Positions 22,606 to 30,219 of a stretch of 64,000 bases of DNA are shown here, piece by piece. The notes beneath the pieces were generated by a model that saw nothing but the letters and a program-made list of their open reading frames with translations, made no database searches and was not told where the DNA came from. Origin of the DNA: Nonomuraea aurantiaca (GTDB lineage: Bacteria > Actinomycetota > Actinomycetes > Streptosporangiales > Streptosporangiaceae); the NCBI RefSeq assembly GCF_020215705.1, contig NZ_JAIWNB010000022.1, positions 124,001 to 188,000 on the forward strand. Direction: 5' to 3'. Within the stretch, counting starts at the first letter, position 1. Every line of letters starts with the position of its first letter. The translations under genes were made by a program, and so were the position numbers.

Positions 22606-23907
22606 TCAGGGCCGGCAGGCCCGCAGCATGGCCTCCAGGCCGGCCAGCTTGACCCGCTCGCCGCGGCCCAGCGACTTGGCCAGGGCGCCTTCGGCCGCCT
22701 CGATGGCCAGCCACTCGTCGTAGGTCACCGGCCGTACGCCTCTGTCGTCCAGCAGCGCGTCGATGGGCGCCGACCGTAGCCGATCGCGGCCGGCCAGGTC
22801 GGCCAGCAGGGTGCGGACCGTTTCCGCCGCGTCCGACTTGTTGGTGCCGATCACGCCGGTGGGACCGCGCTTGAGCCAGCCCGCCACGTATTCGCGCTCA
22901 CGGATCCGGCCGGCCTCGTTGGGCACGGTCATCGACCGCTCGTCGAACGGCACCCCCGGCAGGGGGACGCTCTGGTATCCGACCGAGCGCAGCACCATGC
23001 CGACCGGGATCGTCTCGAACTCGCCCGTCCCGACCACCCGGCCCTCCTCGGACAGCCGGGTGCGTTCGAGCCTGAGCCCCTCCACCCGGCCGGTGCCGAG
23101 GATCTCCACCGGGCGCAGCCAGAAGCGCACGTCGAGGCGGCGCGGGCGGCCGACGGGGGCGCGGGCCGCCCAGGAGCGCAGGACGTCGATGTTGCCGCGG
23201 ATCTGCCGGGGGAAGTCGCCGCCCAGCACCACGGCCTCCTCCTCGCGCACGCAGACGTCGGCGTTCGCCAGCTCGCCGAGCTCCCGCAGCTCCTTCAGCG
23301 TGAACTTGGCGTGCTCAGGACCCCGGCGGCCGATCATGTGGATCGCCTTGACCTGGCTCTCCCCGAGCCGTTCGAGCACGTCGTGCGGTACGTCCGTGGA
23401 GCTGAGCTCCTCGGCGGTCTTGGCCAGGACGCGGACCACGTCGACGGCCACGTTCCCGACGCCGATGACCGCGATCTCGGGGCTGTCGAGGGTGAACATG
23501 GAGGCGGAGACGTCGGGATGGCCGCAGTACCAGTTGACGAAGTCGGTGGCGGCCACGCTGCCCGGCAGGTCCTCGCCGGGGATGCCGAGCTTCCTGTCGA
23601 CCATCGCGCCCGTGGCGTAGACGACCGCGTCATAGCTGCTCAGCAGGTCCTCGACCGACAGGTGCTCGCCGAGCGTGACGCCGCCGAGGAAGCGGACCTC
23701 GGGGAGTTCGAGCACCCGGCGCAGGTAGTTGGCGATCGACTTGATCGAGGTGTGGTCGGGCGCGACGCCGTAGCGGACGAGCCCGTAGGGAGTGGGCAGC
23801 CGCTCGACGACGTCGACCTGCACGTCCTCCTGCGCCTGTTTGACCAGGGCCTCGGCCGTGTAGATACCGGCAGGGCCCGACCCGATGACCGCCACGCGCA
23901 ACGTCAC
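22606..23907 (-). CDS. Ferredoxin/adrenodoxin-type NADP+ reductase (FprA-like)
   Basis: A 433-residue flavoprotein with the FAD-binding VAVIGSGPAGIYTAE at residues 5-19, TPYGLVRYGVAPDH near 38 and an NADP-binding IAVIGVGNVAVDVVRVLA near 143, followed by HMIGRRGPEHAKFT. This is the adrenodoxin-reductase/FprA group, which passes electrons from NADPH to ferredoxins serving cytochromes P450. It could feed steroid hydroxylases, but no P450 or ferredoxin is nearby. It is co-transcribed with the citrate-lyase-like gene. Confidence 0.85.
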   Translation of the reverse strand: MTLRVAVIGSGPAGIYTAEALVKQAQEDVQVDVVERLPTPYGLVRYGVAPDHTSIKSIANYLRRVLELPEVRFLGGVTLGEHLSVEDLLSSYDAVVYATGAMVDRKLGIPGEDLPGSVAATDFVNWYCGHPDVSASMFTLDSPEIAVIGVGNVAVDVVRVLAKTAEELSSTDVPHDVLERLGESQVKAIHMIGRRGPEHAKFTLKELRELGELANADVCVREEEAVVLGGDFPRQIRGNIDVLRSWAARAPVGRPRRLDVRFWLRPVEILGTGRVEGLRLERTRLSEEGRVVGTGEFETIPVGMVLRSVGYQSVPLPGVPFDERSMTVPNEAGRIREREYVAGWLKRGPTGVIGTNKSDAAETVRTLLADLAGRDRLRSAPIDALLDDRGVRPVTYDEWLAIEAAEGALAKSLGRGERVKLAGLEAMLRACRP

Positions 23908-24040
23908 GCTGCCTCCTCTATGTGGGCGATTCTGTTACACGGGGCATGCGTCCCACCAGTGCAACCCGGCACTGTGATCGATGTATCCCCGATCGCCGGT
24001 ACGAATGAACCCATCTTTCGCGAATGGGGCGGCAGCGCCT

Positions 24041-25564
24041 TCAGGAGGCGGACGCGCGGGCGCGGAGGGCCATCTTGTCGATCTTGCCGTTGGCGTTGGC
24101 CGGCAGAGCTTCGACCACGATGACCCGCTTCGGCACCTTGTAGTTGGACATGTTGTCCTTCGCCCAGGCGAGCAGCGTGCCCGGATCGACCGCCATCCCC
24201 GGCCTGGGCACCACGTACGCCCAGCCGGCCTCGCCGGAGACCGGGTCGGGCACGCCGATCACGGCCGCCTGCGCCAGTGAGCCCTCACGTAACAGCAGCG
24301 ACTCCACCTCGGCGGGCGAGACGTTGAAGCCGTTGACGATGTAGAGCTCCTTCTTGCGGTCCACGATGGCCAGATTGCCCGCCGGGTCGAGCACGCCGAT
24401 GTCGCCCGTGTGCAGCCAGCCGTCCCGATCGACCACCTCGGCGGTCTTGCCGGGTTCGCCCCAGTAGCCGCGCATGACCCCGTACCCGCGCTGCAGGATC
24501 TCCCCGCGCTCCCCGGCGGCCACCTCCTTGCCGTCGTCGTCGACGATCCGCACCTCGATGCCCGGCACCGCCCGGCCGGTCGTCGCGGCGATGACCTCGA
24601 TCGGGTCGCCGGCCCTGGTCATGGAGACGACCGTGCCCTCCATCAGGCCGTACGCGTTGATCATCCGCTCCAGCCCGACCCGTTCGACCAGGCGGGTGAT
24701 CAGCGCGGCCGGTACGGCGGCGGCGCCGCAGATGGCCACGCGCAGCGACGAGACGTCCCAGTCGGCGCGGTCCAGCTCGTCGAGCAGCCGGTGGAACAGC
24801 GTGGGCGGGCCCGCCAAGATGCTCACTCGGCCTGCCGAGATCAGGGACATGAGGGCGTCAGGGGTGAAGACCCTGATCGGCATCATGGTCGCCCGGCGGA
24901 GCACGCAGGCGATCAGCCCGGCGTTGAGGCCGAAGCCGTGGCTGAACGGGGCGATCACCGGGTAGCGGTCGTGCTCGTCGAGGGTGACGATCTCGGACCA
25001 GTCCCAGTAGCCGCGCAGGACCTGGGCGTGGTCCAGCATCACGCCCTTGGGGGTGCCGGTGGTGCCGGAGGTGGACATGATCTCGCACAGATCGCCGGGC
25101 CGTACGGCCAGCGCCCGCTCCTCGACGTCCGGCGGCTCCGTGCGGAGACTTCGCCCGGGGCTCAGGACGTGGCGCGGGGCGGCGCCCGGCGGCAGGAGAT
25201 CGGCGAGCACCACGCCGGGCGGGCCCTCGCCCGTGACCAGCACCTCGGCGCCGGTCTTCTCGATCATCGCGGCCGCCTCCAGGCCCTTGGCGCGCGAGGA
25301 GAGCGGCACGATCACCGCGCCGGCGTCCCAGATGCCGAAGGCGTGCGTCACCCAGTACGGATCGTTCACGCCCCAGAGGGCCACCCGGTCGCCCGGCCGG
25401 ACGCCGAGCTCGATCAGCTCGTGCGCGACGCGGGCGGCTCCGGCGCGGAGCCCGGCCATGGTGACGCGCGTGTCGCCGTCGACGATCACCACCGCGTCGG
25501 GATGACGGTCCGCCTGGTCGCGGAGCATGCGGGGGAGCGTCCCCCAGTCCGGCATCGGTCCCAT
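24041..25564 (-). CDS. fadD3: FadD3-like acyl-CoA synthetase (HIP-CoA synthetase candidate)
   Basis: A 507-residue AMP-forming ligase, the same length as mycobacterial FadD3. Motifs are STSGTTGTPKG at 164-174 (AMP phosphate loop), INAYGLMEGT near 303, DGWLHTGDIG near 389 and ANGKIDK near the C-terminus with the catalytic Lys. FadD3 activates HIP to HIP-CoA, the entry step of the pathway whose other enzymes are encoded nearby, so I prefer that role; another carboxylic acid is possible. AGGAGG lies nine bases before the ATG. It follows the PaaK-like gene by 85 bp. Confidence 0.72.
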   Translation of the reverse strand: MGPMPDWGTLPRMLRDQADRHPDAVVIVDGDTRVTMAGLRAGAARVAHELIELGVRPGDRVALWGVNDPYWVTHAFGIWDAGAVIVPLSSRAKGLEAAAMIEKTGAEVLVTGEGPPGVVLADLLPPGAAPRHVLSPGRSLRTEPPDVEERALAVRPGDLCEIMSTSGTTGTPKGVMLDHAQVLRGYWDWSEIVTLDEHDRYPVIAPFSHGFGLNAGLIACVLRRATMMPIRVFTPDALMSLISAGRVSILAGPPTLFHRLLDELDRADWDVSSLRVAICGAAAVPAALITRLVERVGLERMINAYGLMEGTVVSMTRAGDPIEVIAATTGRAVPGIEVRIVDDDGKEVAAGERGEILQRGYGVMRGYWGEPGKTAEVVDRDGWLHTGDIGVLDPAGNLAIVDRKKELYIVNGFNVSPAEVESLLLREGSLAQAAVIGVPDPVSGEAGWAYVVPRPGMAVDPGTLLAWAKDNMSNYKVPKRVIVVEALPANANGKIDKMALRARASAS

Positions 25565-25649
25565 CGGTTCGCGCCTCCTGCTCCACAGGCCGAGCGCCCG
25601 GCTGTCGTACGGACCTCGGCTCCCGTACGGACCCTGGACGGGCGGGCGG

Positions 25650-26747
25650 CTACACGATGAGCGCCCGGTCGCGGCCCAGGTGGTGGCCGCGCAGGTCGGT
25701 CAGCACGCCGGGGCTCGGCGTCTCGGCGATCTCCGGCGCGATCTCCACGCCGAGCGCGATCGGGGTGAGCCCCTGGATCGCCTGCTGGATCCGGTTGCGC
25801 CACATCGGGTTGCGCACGAGACTCTCCCTCCCGAACGTGACGGTGAGCACCGCCGCGTCGAGCGTGCCCTGCCTGCTGATCGCCAGCTCCCACCTGGACA
25901 CGCCGTCGATCTTGGCCAGGGCCTTGTCGATCCGCGGCAGCGACAGCCACACGCCCCGCACCAGCACGTGCTCGCCGACCGTGTGGACGGGAGCGGGCAG
26001 TCCGGGATCGGCCGCGGCCGAGTCGGTACGCACCACCTGGCCCGTACGCAGGACGGCGTCGCCGAGCGCCGAGTGGCCGTGGGGCGTGATCACCAACTCG
26101 GCCACCCCTGACGGCTCCGACGGCCGCAGCACGTCCTTGGTCAGCGCGGCCAGGTGCAGCAGGCCGTCCGCCAGCGGGGTGAGCGGGTCGCCCTCCGCCG
26201 CCCGCCAGGCCAGGGCGCCGCCGCCGAACGGGTCGGCGTACACCTCGGTCACGTGGGCGTCGAACTCGCCCGCCAGGTGGCTGAGCGTCCGCTTCGAGGC
26301 GATCTCCCCGGTCAGGACGATGTGCCGCAGCCCCAGGTCAAGGGGGTCCAGCAGGAACTCCAGGTGCAGCCTGGCCAGCAGGTCCATCGCACCCGTGGGG
26401 GTGGCGACCAGCGTGGTGGCCCCCAGGGTGGACAGCGTGTGGATCAACCGCATGCGGCCTCGCGGCCCCACCGAGGCGGCCGCCGACGCCACGTCCGCCG
26501 CGGCGGCGGCCCAGAGCGCGCCCGCCGGTTCGGCCAGCGCCACCACGACCCGGTCGCGGTCGCCCACGCCCGCCGCCCGCAGCGCCGCGCCGGTCAGCTT
26601 CTCCGCCGCCGCGCGGTCGCCGGGCGCCAGCGGGAAGGCGCTGGAGGCGTCGGGGGCGACCTGCAGCAGCCCTGTCGCGGACCGCGCGCCCGCACGGAGA
26701 TCGTCCCGCGTCAGCCACCGCGCACCGGCGGGCTCAGGGCTGGTCAC
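25650..26747 (-). CDS. Divergent phenylacetate-CoA-ligase-like (PaaK-type) protein
   Basis: A 365-residue protein whose middle (LGLRHIVLTGEIASKRTLSHLAGEF, EVYADPFGGGA) and C-terminus (LPRIDKALAKIDGVSRWELAI) resemble PaaK-type adenylate-forming ligases. The N-terminus lacks the Ser/Thr/Gly-rich phosphate loop of active AMP-forming enzymes, and the protein is about 70 residues shorter than PaaK. It may be a non-catalytic acyl-binding relative or a ligase with altered chemistry. The GTG start overlaps the LLM stop by 4 bp and fadD3 follows, so it is the middle gene of a three-gene steroid operon. Confidence 0.62.
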   Translation of the reverse strand: MTSPEPAGARWLTRDDLRAGARSATGLLQVAPDASSAFPLAPGDRAAAEKLTGAALRAAGVGDRDRVVVALAEPAGALWAAAAADVASAAASVGPRGRMRLIHTLSTLGATTLVATPTGAMDLLARLHLEFLLDPLDLGLRHIVLTGEIASKRTLSHLAGEFDAHVTEVYADPFGGGALAWRAAEGDPLTPLADGLLHLAALTKDVLRPSEPSGVAELVITPHGHSALGDAVLRTGQVVRTDSAAADPGLPAPVHTVGEHVLVRGVWLSLPRIDKALAKIDGVSRWELAISRQGTLDAAVLTVTFGRESLVRNPMWRNRIQQAIQGLTPIALGVEIAPEIAETPSPGVLTDLRGHHLGRDRALIV

Positions 26748-27811
26748 TTGGTCACCTCGGTCATGAACAGCTTCATCGCCTCGCAGACCCGTCCGTGCGC
26801 CAGCCCGCCCACCTGCGCCTGGATGATCAGATCCGTCGCCCCGGCCTCCGCGATTCTGGCCAGCGCCTTGCGCGAACCCGCCACGTCGTCCACCACGACC
26901 ATCAGGTGCTCTCGCAGCGTCGCCATCGCCTCCTCGGGCGGCATCCCGGCCGCGAGCTGGCCGAGGACGCGATGGGTGGCGTGCCGGGCGTCGTAGTAGT
27001 CAGGCGGGGTGACGAGATTGACCTGCCGGCGGATGTACCAGAGGACGGCGTCGGCGGCCGCCTCGTTGGCCTGGTCGCGGGTGGGCGCGACGAACCAGGG
27101 GATCATCAGCGCGACCCGGCGGGAGGCGGGGTCGAACCCGGCGGCGGCCAGGCGCTCGCGGTATTGGGCGATGTCGGCGGCCACGTCGTCGATGCCCTTG
27201 ACCATGGTCATGCCGAGCAGGTTGTAGCCGTGGTCGGCCGCCGCCAGATAGCCCTCCAGCGACGTCGAGGCCACCCAGACCGGCGGATGCGGCTGTTGCA
27301 CGGGGCGCGGGTAGACCGCCACGTCCGGGATCTCGAAGTACTCGTTCGAGCGGCTGACCGGCTCCCCGTCGGCCCGCCAGATGGCCAGCGTCGCGTCCAG
27401 CGAGTCCTCCCAGATCTGCCGGGACTTCTCGAACGGCCGCTGGAACGCCTGGTACTCCAGGGGCGAGGCCCCCCGCCCGGTGCCGAACTCCACCCGGCCG
27501 CCGCTCAGCACGTCGAGGGTGGCGACGCGTTCCGCCGTGCGGATCGGCGACTGGAACGGCAGCAGCACCACGCCCAGTCCGAGATGGATGCGCTCGGTCC
27601 GCTGGGAGATCGCGGCCAGCACGAGATCCGGCGCGGAGGAGTGGGAGAACCCCCGCGTGAAGTGGTGCTCGACGAACCAGGCGGTGTCGAAGCCGAGCTT
27701 GTCACCGAGCACGACCTGATCGATCACGTTCTGGAACGCCTGTTGCTCGACCTCGCGGGAGCGCCCGCGCACCTCCAGCTCGTAGCCCAGGCTGATCCGT
27801 AGGGACGTCAT
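26744..27811 (-). CDS. LLM-class flavin-dependent oxidoreductase
   Basis: A 355-residue luciferase-like TIM-barrel enzyme: GFDTAWFVEHHFTRG near residue 39, ERIHLGLGVVLLPFQSPIRTAERVATLDVLSGGRVEFGTGRG near 72-113 and PVWVASTSLEG near 165. Such enzymes use FMN or F420 for oxidation or monooxygenation. Comparable LLM genes occur in actinobacterial sterol regulons, but the reaction here is unknown. I place the start at ATG 27811, with GGAGG five bases upstream. It heads the operon with the PaaK-like and fadD3 genes and has a perfect-arm palindrome 24 bp upstream. Confidence 0.84.
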   Translation of the reverse strand: MTSLRISLGYELEVRGRSREVEQQAFQNVIDQVVLGDKLGFDTAWFVEHHFTRGFSHSSAPDLVLAAISQRTERIHLGLGVVLLPFQSPIRTAERVATLDVLSGGRVEFGTGRGASPLEYQAFQRPFEKSRQIWEDSLDATLAIWRADGEPVSRSNEYFEIPDVAVYPRPVQQPHPPVWVASTSLEGYLAAADHGYNLLGMTMVKGIDDVAADIAQYRERLAAAGFDPASRRVALMIPWFVAPTRDQANEAAADAVLWYIRRQVNLVTPPDYYDARHATHRVLGQLAAGMPPEEAMATLREHLMVVVDDVAGSRKALARIAEAGATDLIIQAQVGGLAHGRVCEAMKLFMTEVTK

Positions 27812-27834
27812 CGCGCCTCCGGCGAAAGTAGTGA

Positions 27835-27852
27835 ACCAAGCGCTCGCTTGGT
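27835..27852. promoter_or_regulatory. KstR2-like operator site 4 (LLM-PaaK-fadD3 promoter)
   Basis: ACCAAGCG-CT-CGCTTGGT has two perfect 8-bp arms and is the most symmetric of the five related sites. It lies 24 bp upstream of the LLM start on the minus strand. It differs from the 14-bp KstR2 consensus at one fixed base, so an 18-bp arm-plus-spacer description fits this genome better. Confidence 0.7.
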
Positions 27853-27962
27853 AGAGACTACCAGCACCAAAGACTTGCGGGAAGGGCGCGTTCGCGATCA
27901 GAGTGATGCACGTGAGGCGAAAGCACGCGCGAAGGCGGCCGAAAGATGGCACGCTCCCCGAT

Positions 27963-28391
27963 ATGCGGGCCGATGACTTCTCGCTCACGAGCGGGCGCAC
28001 GTACGAGGCGTTCGGCCGGGTGATGGCCGCCCTCGCGACCGAGGCCGAGTTCATCGAGTCCTGCCGCGATCTGACCTGGTGGCGTGGCGCCGACCACAGC
28101 TGGCACATCGAGTGGCGCGACGGCCCGTACGCCTCCGAGGTGGCGGCGCTGCTGGCCGAGCAGGTGCGCGCTCCCGCCTACGAGGACGAGCTCGGCACGC
28201 CCGCCGGGCCGGGCGACAGCCGGTCGGCGGTGCTCGACGTGATGGGCGTCCGCTTCGAGCTGCGGGCCATCGATCCGCTGGGCCGCGAGCGCGTACGCGA
28301 CAAGCCGGGCTTCTGGCGGCTGGCCGAGGCGCTCGACACCACCCGCGCCACGAACGCCCCGCGCCCTTGGGAAACGCTATTGGGCGGTTAG
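27963..28391 (+). CDS. Hypothetical protein, 142 aa
   Basis: A soluble protein with GRTYEAFGRVMAALATEAEFIESC as a helical opening and WHIEWRDGPYASEVAALLAEQ in the middle, with no signal peptide or cofactor motif. I take the ATG at 27963. The frame is open from 27903, but the earlier part is Arg-rich and lies close to the operator of the divergent operon. The 3' end overlaps that of ipdE2 by 15 bp. I do not recognise the family. Confidence 0.55.
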   Translation: MRADDFSLTSGRTYEAFGRVMAALATEAEFIESCRDLTWWRGADHSWHIEWRDGPYASEVAALLAEQVRAPAYEDELGTPAGPGDSRSAVLDVMGVRFELRAIDPLGRERVRDKPGFWRLAEALDTTRATNAPRPWETLLGG

Positions 28392-29342
28392 CCTGGCCTG
28401 GAAGACGTGCGCGCCCAGCCGCTCGCGGTGCGCCTGCGGCGGATCGAAGAGCTGGGCGTCGGAGGTGGCCCGCTTGAGGTAGCGGTGGGCCGGATGCTCC
28501 CAGGTCACGCCGATCCCGCCGTGGACCTGGATGTTCTCGCCCGCCGCCGTGAGATACGCCTCGGTGCAGTAGGACCCGGCGATCGCCGCGAGGGCCTCCG
28601 ACCCGGCCGCCGCCTGCGCCGCCGACCTGGCCGACTCCACGAGCAGCAGCAGGTCGGCCAGCTTGTGCTTGATGGCCTGGAAGGAGCCGATCGGCCTGCC
28701 GAACTGGTGGCGCAGCTTCGCGTGCTCCGTGGCCATCTCCAGGCAGCGCTCGGCCCCGCCCACCTGCTCGGCCGCCAGCGCCGCGACGCCGAGGTCGCGC
28801 ACCCGGCTCCACGCCGCGCCGTCGCCCGCCGGCCGCGCCGGGACGCGGTCGAACGACAGCTCGGCCAGCGGGCGGCTCTCGTCCATGGTCCGGTGCGCCA
28901 CGCGCCGCGTCGGCACCGCCTCGAACAGGAGCCCGTCCGCGTAGGCGAGCACCACGTCGCCCTCCAGCGCGTACGGGACGACGCCCGTGAGCAGACCTCC
29001 CCGGAGGGTCAGGTCGCCGTCGCCCGGCAGGACGACGGTCGCCGTCACCGATCCGTCGGCCAGCGCGGGCAGCAGCCGGCCCATCGCCGCCTCGTCGCCG
29101 CCCGCCTTGAGCGCCTCGACGGCCAGGACGGCGCTCTGCAGGAAGGGGTACGGGGACAGGGTCCTGCCCAGCTCTCCCGCCACGACCGCGATCTCGGCCG
29201 GGCCGCAGCCCGCTCCGCCGTACTCCTCCGGGACGGCGAGCCCTGCGGTGCCCAGGTCGCGCGCGAACGCCGCCCAGGGCGCGGCGGGGCGGTCGGCGAG
29301 ATAGGCGCGGACGACGGAGCGCAGCTCGTCTGTGACGGTCAC
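28377..29342 (-). CDS. ipdE2: IpdE2 (FadE33-like), beta subunit of the 5-OH-HIP-CoA dehydrogenase
   Basis: A 321-residue acyl-CoA dehydrogenase-fold protein, shorter than normal FadE enzymes, as expected for the beta subunits of steroid heterotetrameric dehydrogenases. Visible elements are LAVPEEYGGAGCGPAE near residue 35, KLRHQFGRPIGSFQAIKHKLAD near 210, and VHGGIGVTWEHPAHRYLKRA near 275. It should pair with IpdE1 (14.8-15.9 kb). The GTG at 29342 is preferred: a TACACT -10 element ends seven bases before it, so the mRNA is probably leaderless. Longer frames to 30296 run antisense through the next gene. Confidence 0.83.
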   Translation of the reverse strand: MTVTDELRSVVRAYLADRPAAPWAAFARDLGTAGLAVPEEYGGAGCGPAEIAVVAGELGRTLSPYPFLQSAVLAVEALKAGGDEAAMGRLLPALADGSVTATVVLPGDGDLTLRGGLLTGVVPYALEGDVVLAYADGLLFEAVPTRRVAHRTMDESRPLAELSFDRVPARPAGDGAAWSRVRDLGVAALAAEQVGGAERCLEMATEHAKLRHQFGRPIGSFQAIKHKLADLLLLVESARSAAQAAAGSEALAAIAGSYCTEAYLTAAGENIQVHGGIGVTWEHPAHRYLKRATSDAQLFDPPQAHRERLGAHVFQARLTAQ

Positions 29343-29348
29343 CGGGAC

Positions 29349-29354
29349 AGTGTA
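29349..29354 (-). promoter_or_regulatory. -10 element of ipdE2 (leaderless start)
   Basis: On the minus strand TACACT lies seven bases before the G of the ipdE2 GTG, and operator site 5 abuts it upstream. No Shine-Dalgarno sequence precedes the start. The -35 is weak. Confidence 0.45.
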
Positions 29355-29372
29355 ACCAAGCGATTGCTTCGT
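29355..29372. promoter_or_regulatory. KstR2-like operator site 5 (ipdE2 promoter)
   Basis: ACCAAGCG-AT-TGCTTCGT shares the register of the other four sites. Its first 14 bases match the KstR2 consensus with one mismatch. It lies between the predicted -35 and -10 of ipdE2, a usual repressor position. Confidence 0.6.
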
Positions 29373-29465
29373 TACATTTGGTTGGCCGAAATTTGCCTTT
29401 TCTGGACGGCCACATAATCTGGTTGTGGTATTGCGACCAGCTGAGAAGGGAGGGTTGACCAGGCA

Positions 29466-30149
29466 ATGGCCATAAAAGAGAGCACGATCGACTACGCGGA
29501 TTTCGCCGCGTACGACCGTGATCAGCGTTGCATCGAGCGCCATGTGCTGGGGGCCTTCCTCGGCGGACTGGTCGTCGGGCTCGTGGGCATCCTCGCCGCC
29601 GGCCGCGGCCCCCAATGGCTCGACCATCTCTATGACCCCTACATGTATCTGGGCCTGGCTCTGCTCGTCGGGGCGAGCGCGTCGGGCTTCGGGTGGGCGT
29701 TGCTCACCACGTTCCTGGCCTCCCTGTCCATGATCGTGGTGACCCTGGGCGGCAGCATGCTGCGCGGCGCGCCCGACATCGGCGGCGGCGGCGTCGGCGC
29801 CTCCGCGGCCGGGCTGAACTGGACGCTCTGCCTGCTGGTCGGACTGGGCCTGCTCGCCTACGTGACGAGGAGGGCGGATAGCTGGGGCGACCTGGCCGCG
29901 GGCCTCATCGGCGCCCTGCTGCTCGCCGACGTGGTCGACCGGGCGACGCCCGGCTTCATCCACAGCGACCCCGCCTTCTGGCCCGGTCCCGCGCTCGTGG
30001 TCGGCGCCCTGTCCGTCGGACTGGTGCTGGCGCTGCGCCGCGGCACGGCGGGCCGGGTGCGCGCGCTGTCGCTGGCGGCGGTGCTCGTCGGCCTGTTCGC
30101 GGTCGGAGTGGCCGGTGCGCTGGGCGGCTGGGTCCCCGTCGCGGGATAA
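29466..30149 (+). CDS. Hypothetical membrane protein, 227 aa
   Basis: After a 28-residue charged N-terminus there are about six hydrophobic segments. A Gly-rich GAPDIGGGGVGASAAG loop near residue 100 lies between the third and fourth. No transporter or enzyme motif is visible. ATG at 29466 has GGGAGGG 11 bases upstream, a little far. It stands alone ahead of proS and does not belong to the steroid operons. I do not recognise the family. Confidence 0.65.
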   Translation: MAIKESTIDYADFAAYDRDQRCIERHVLGAFLGGLVVGLVGILAAGRGPQWLDHLYDPYMYLGLALLVGASASGFGWALLTTFLASLSMIVVTLGGSMLRGAPDIGGGGVGASAAGLNWTLCLLVGLGLLAYVTRRADSWGDLAAGLIGALLLADVVDRATPGFIHSDPAFWPGPALVVGALSVGLVLALRRGTAGRVRALSLAAVLVGLFAVGVAGALGGWVPVAG

Positions 30150-30219
30150 GGCCGGGCGGCGGGTGGCTCCGAGTCGATAGCCTGTAGTCCTCTGTATCCA
30201 GGCCGAACAAGGAGTAGCC

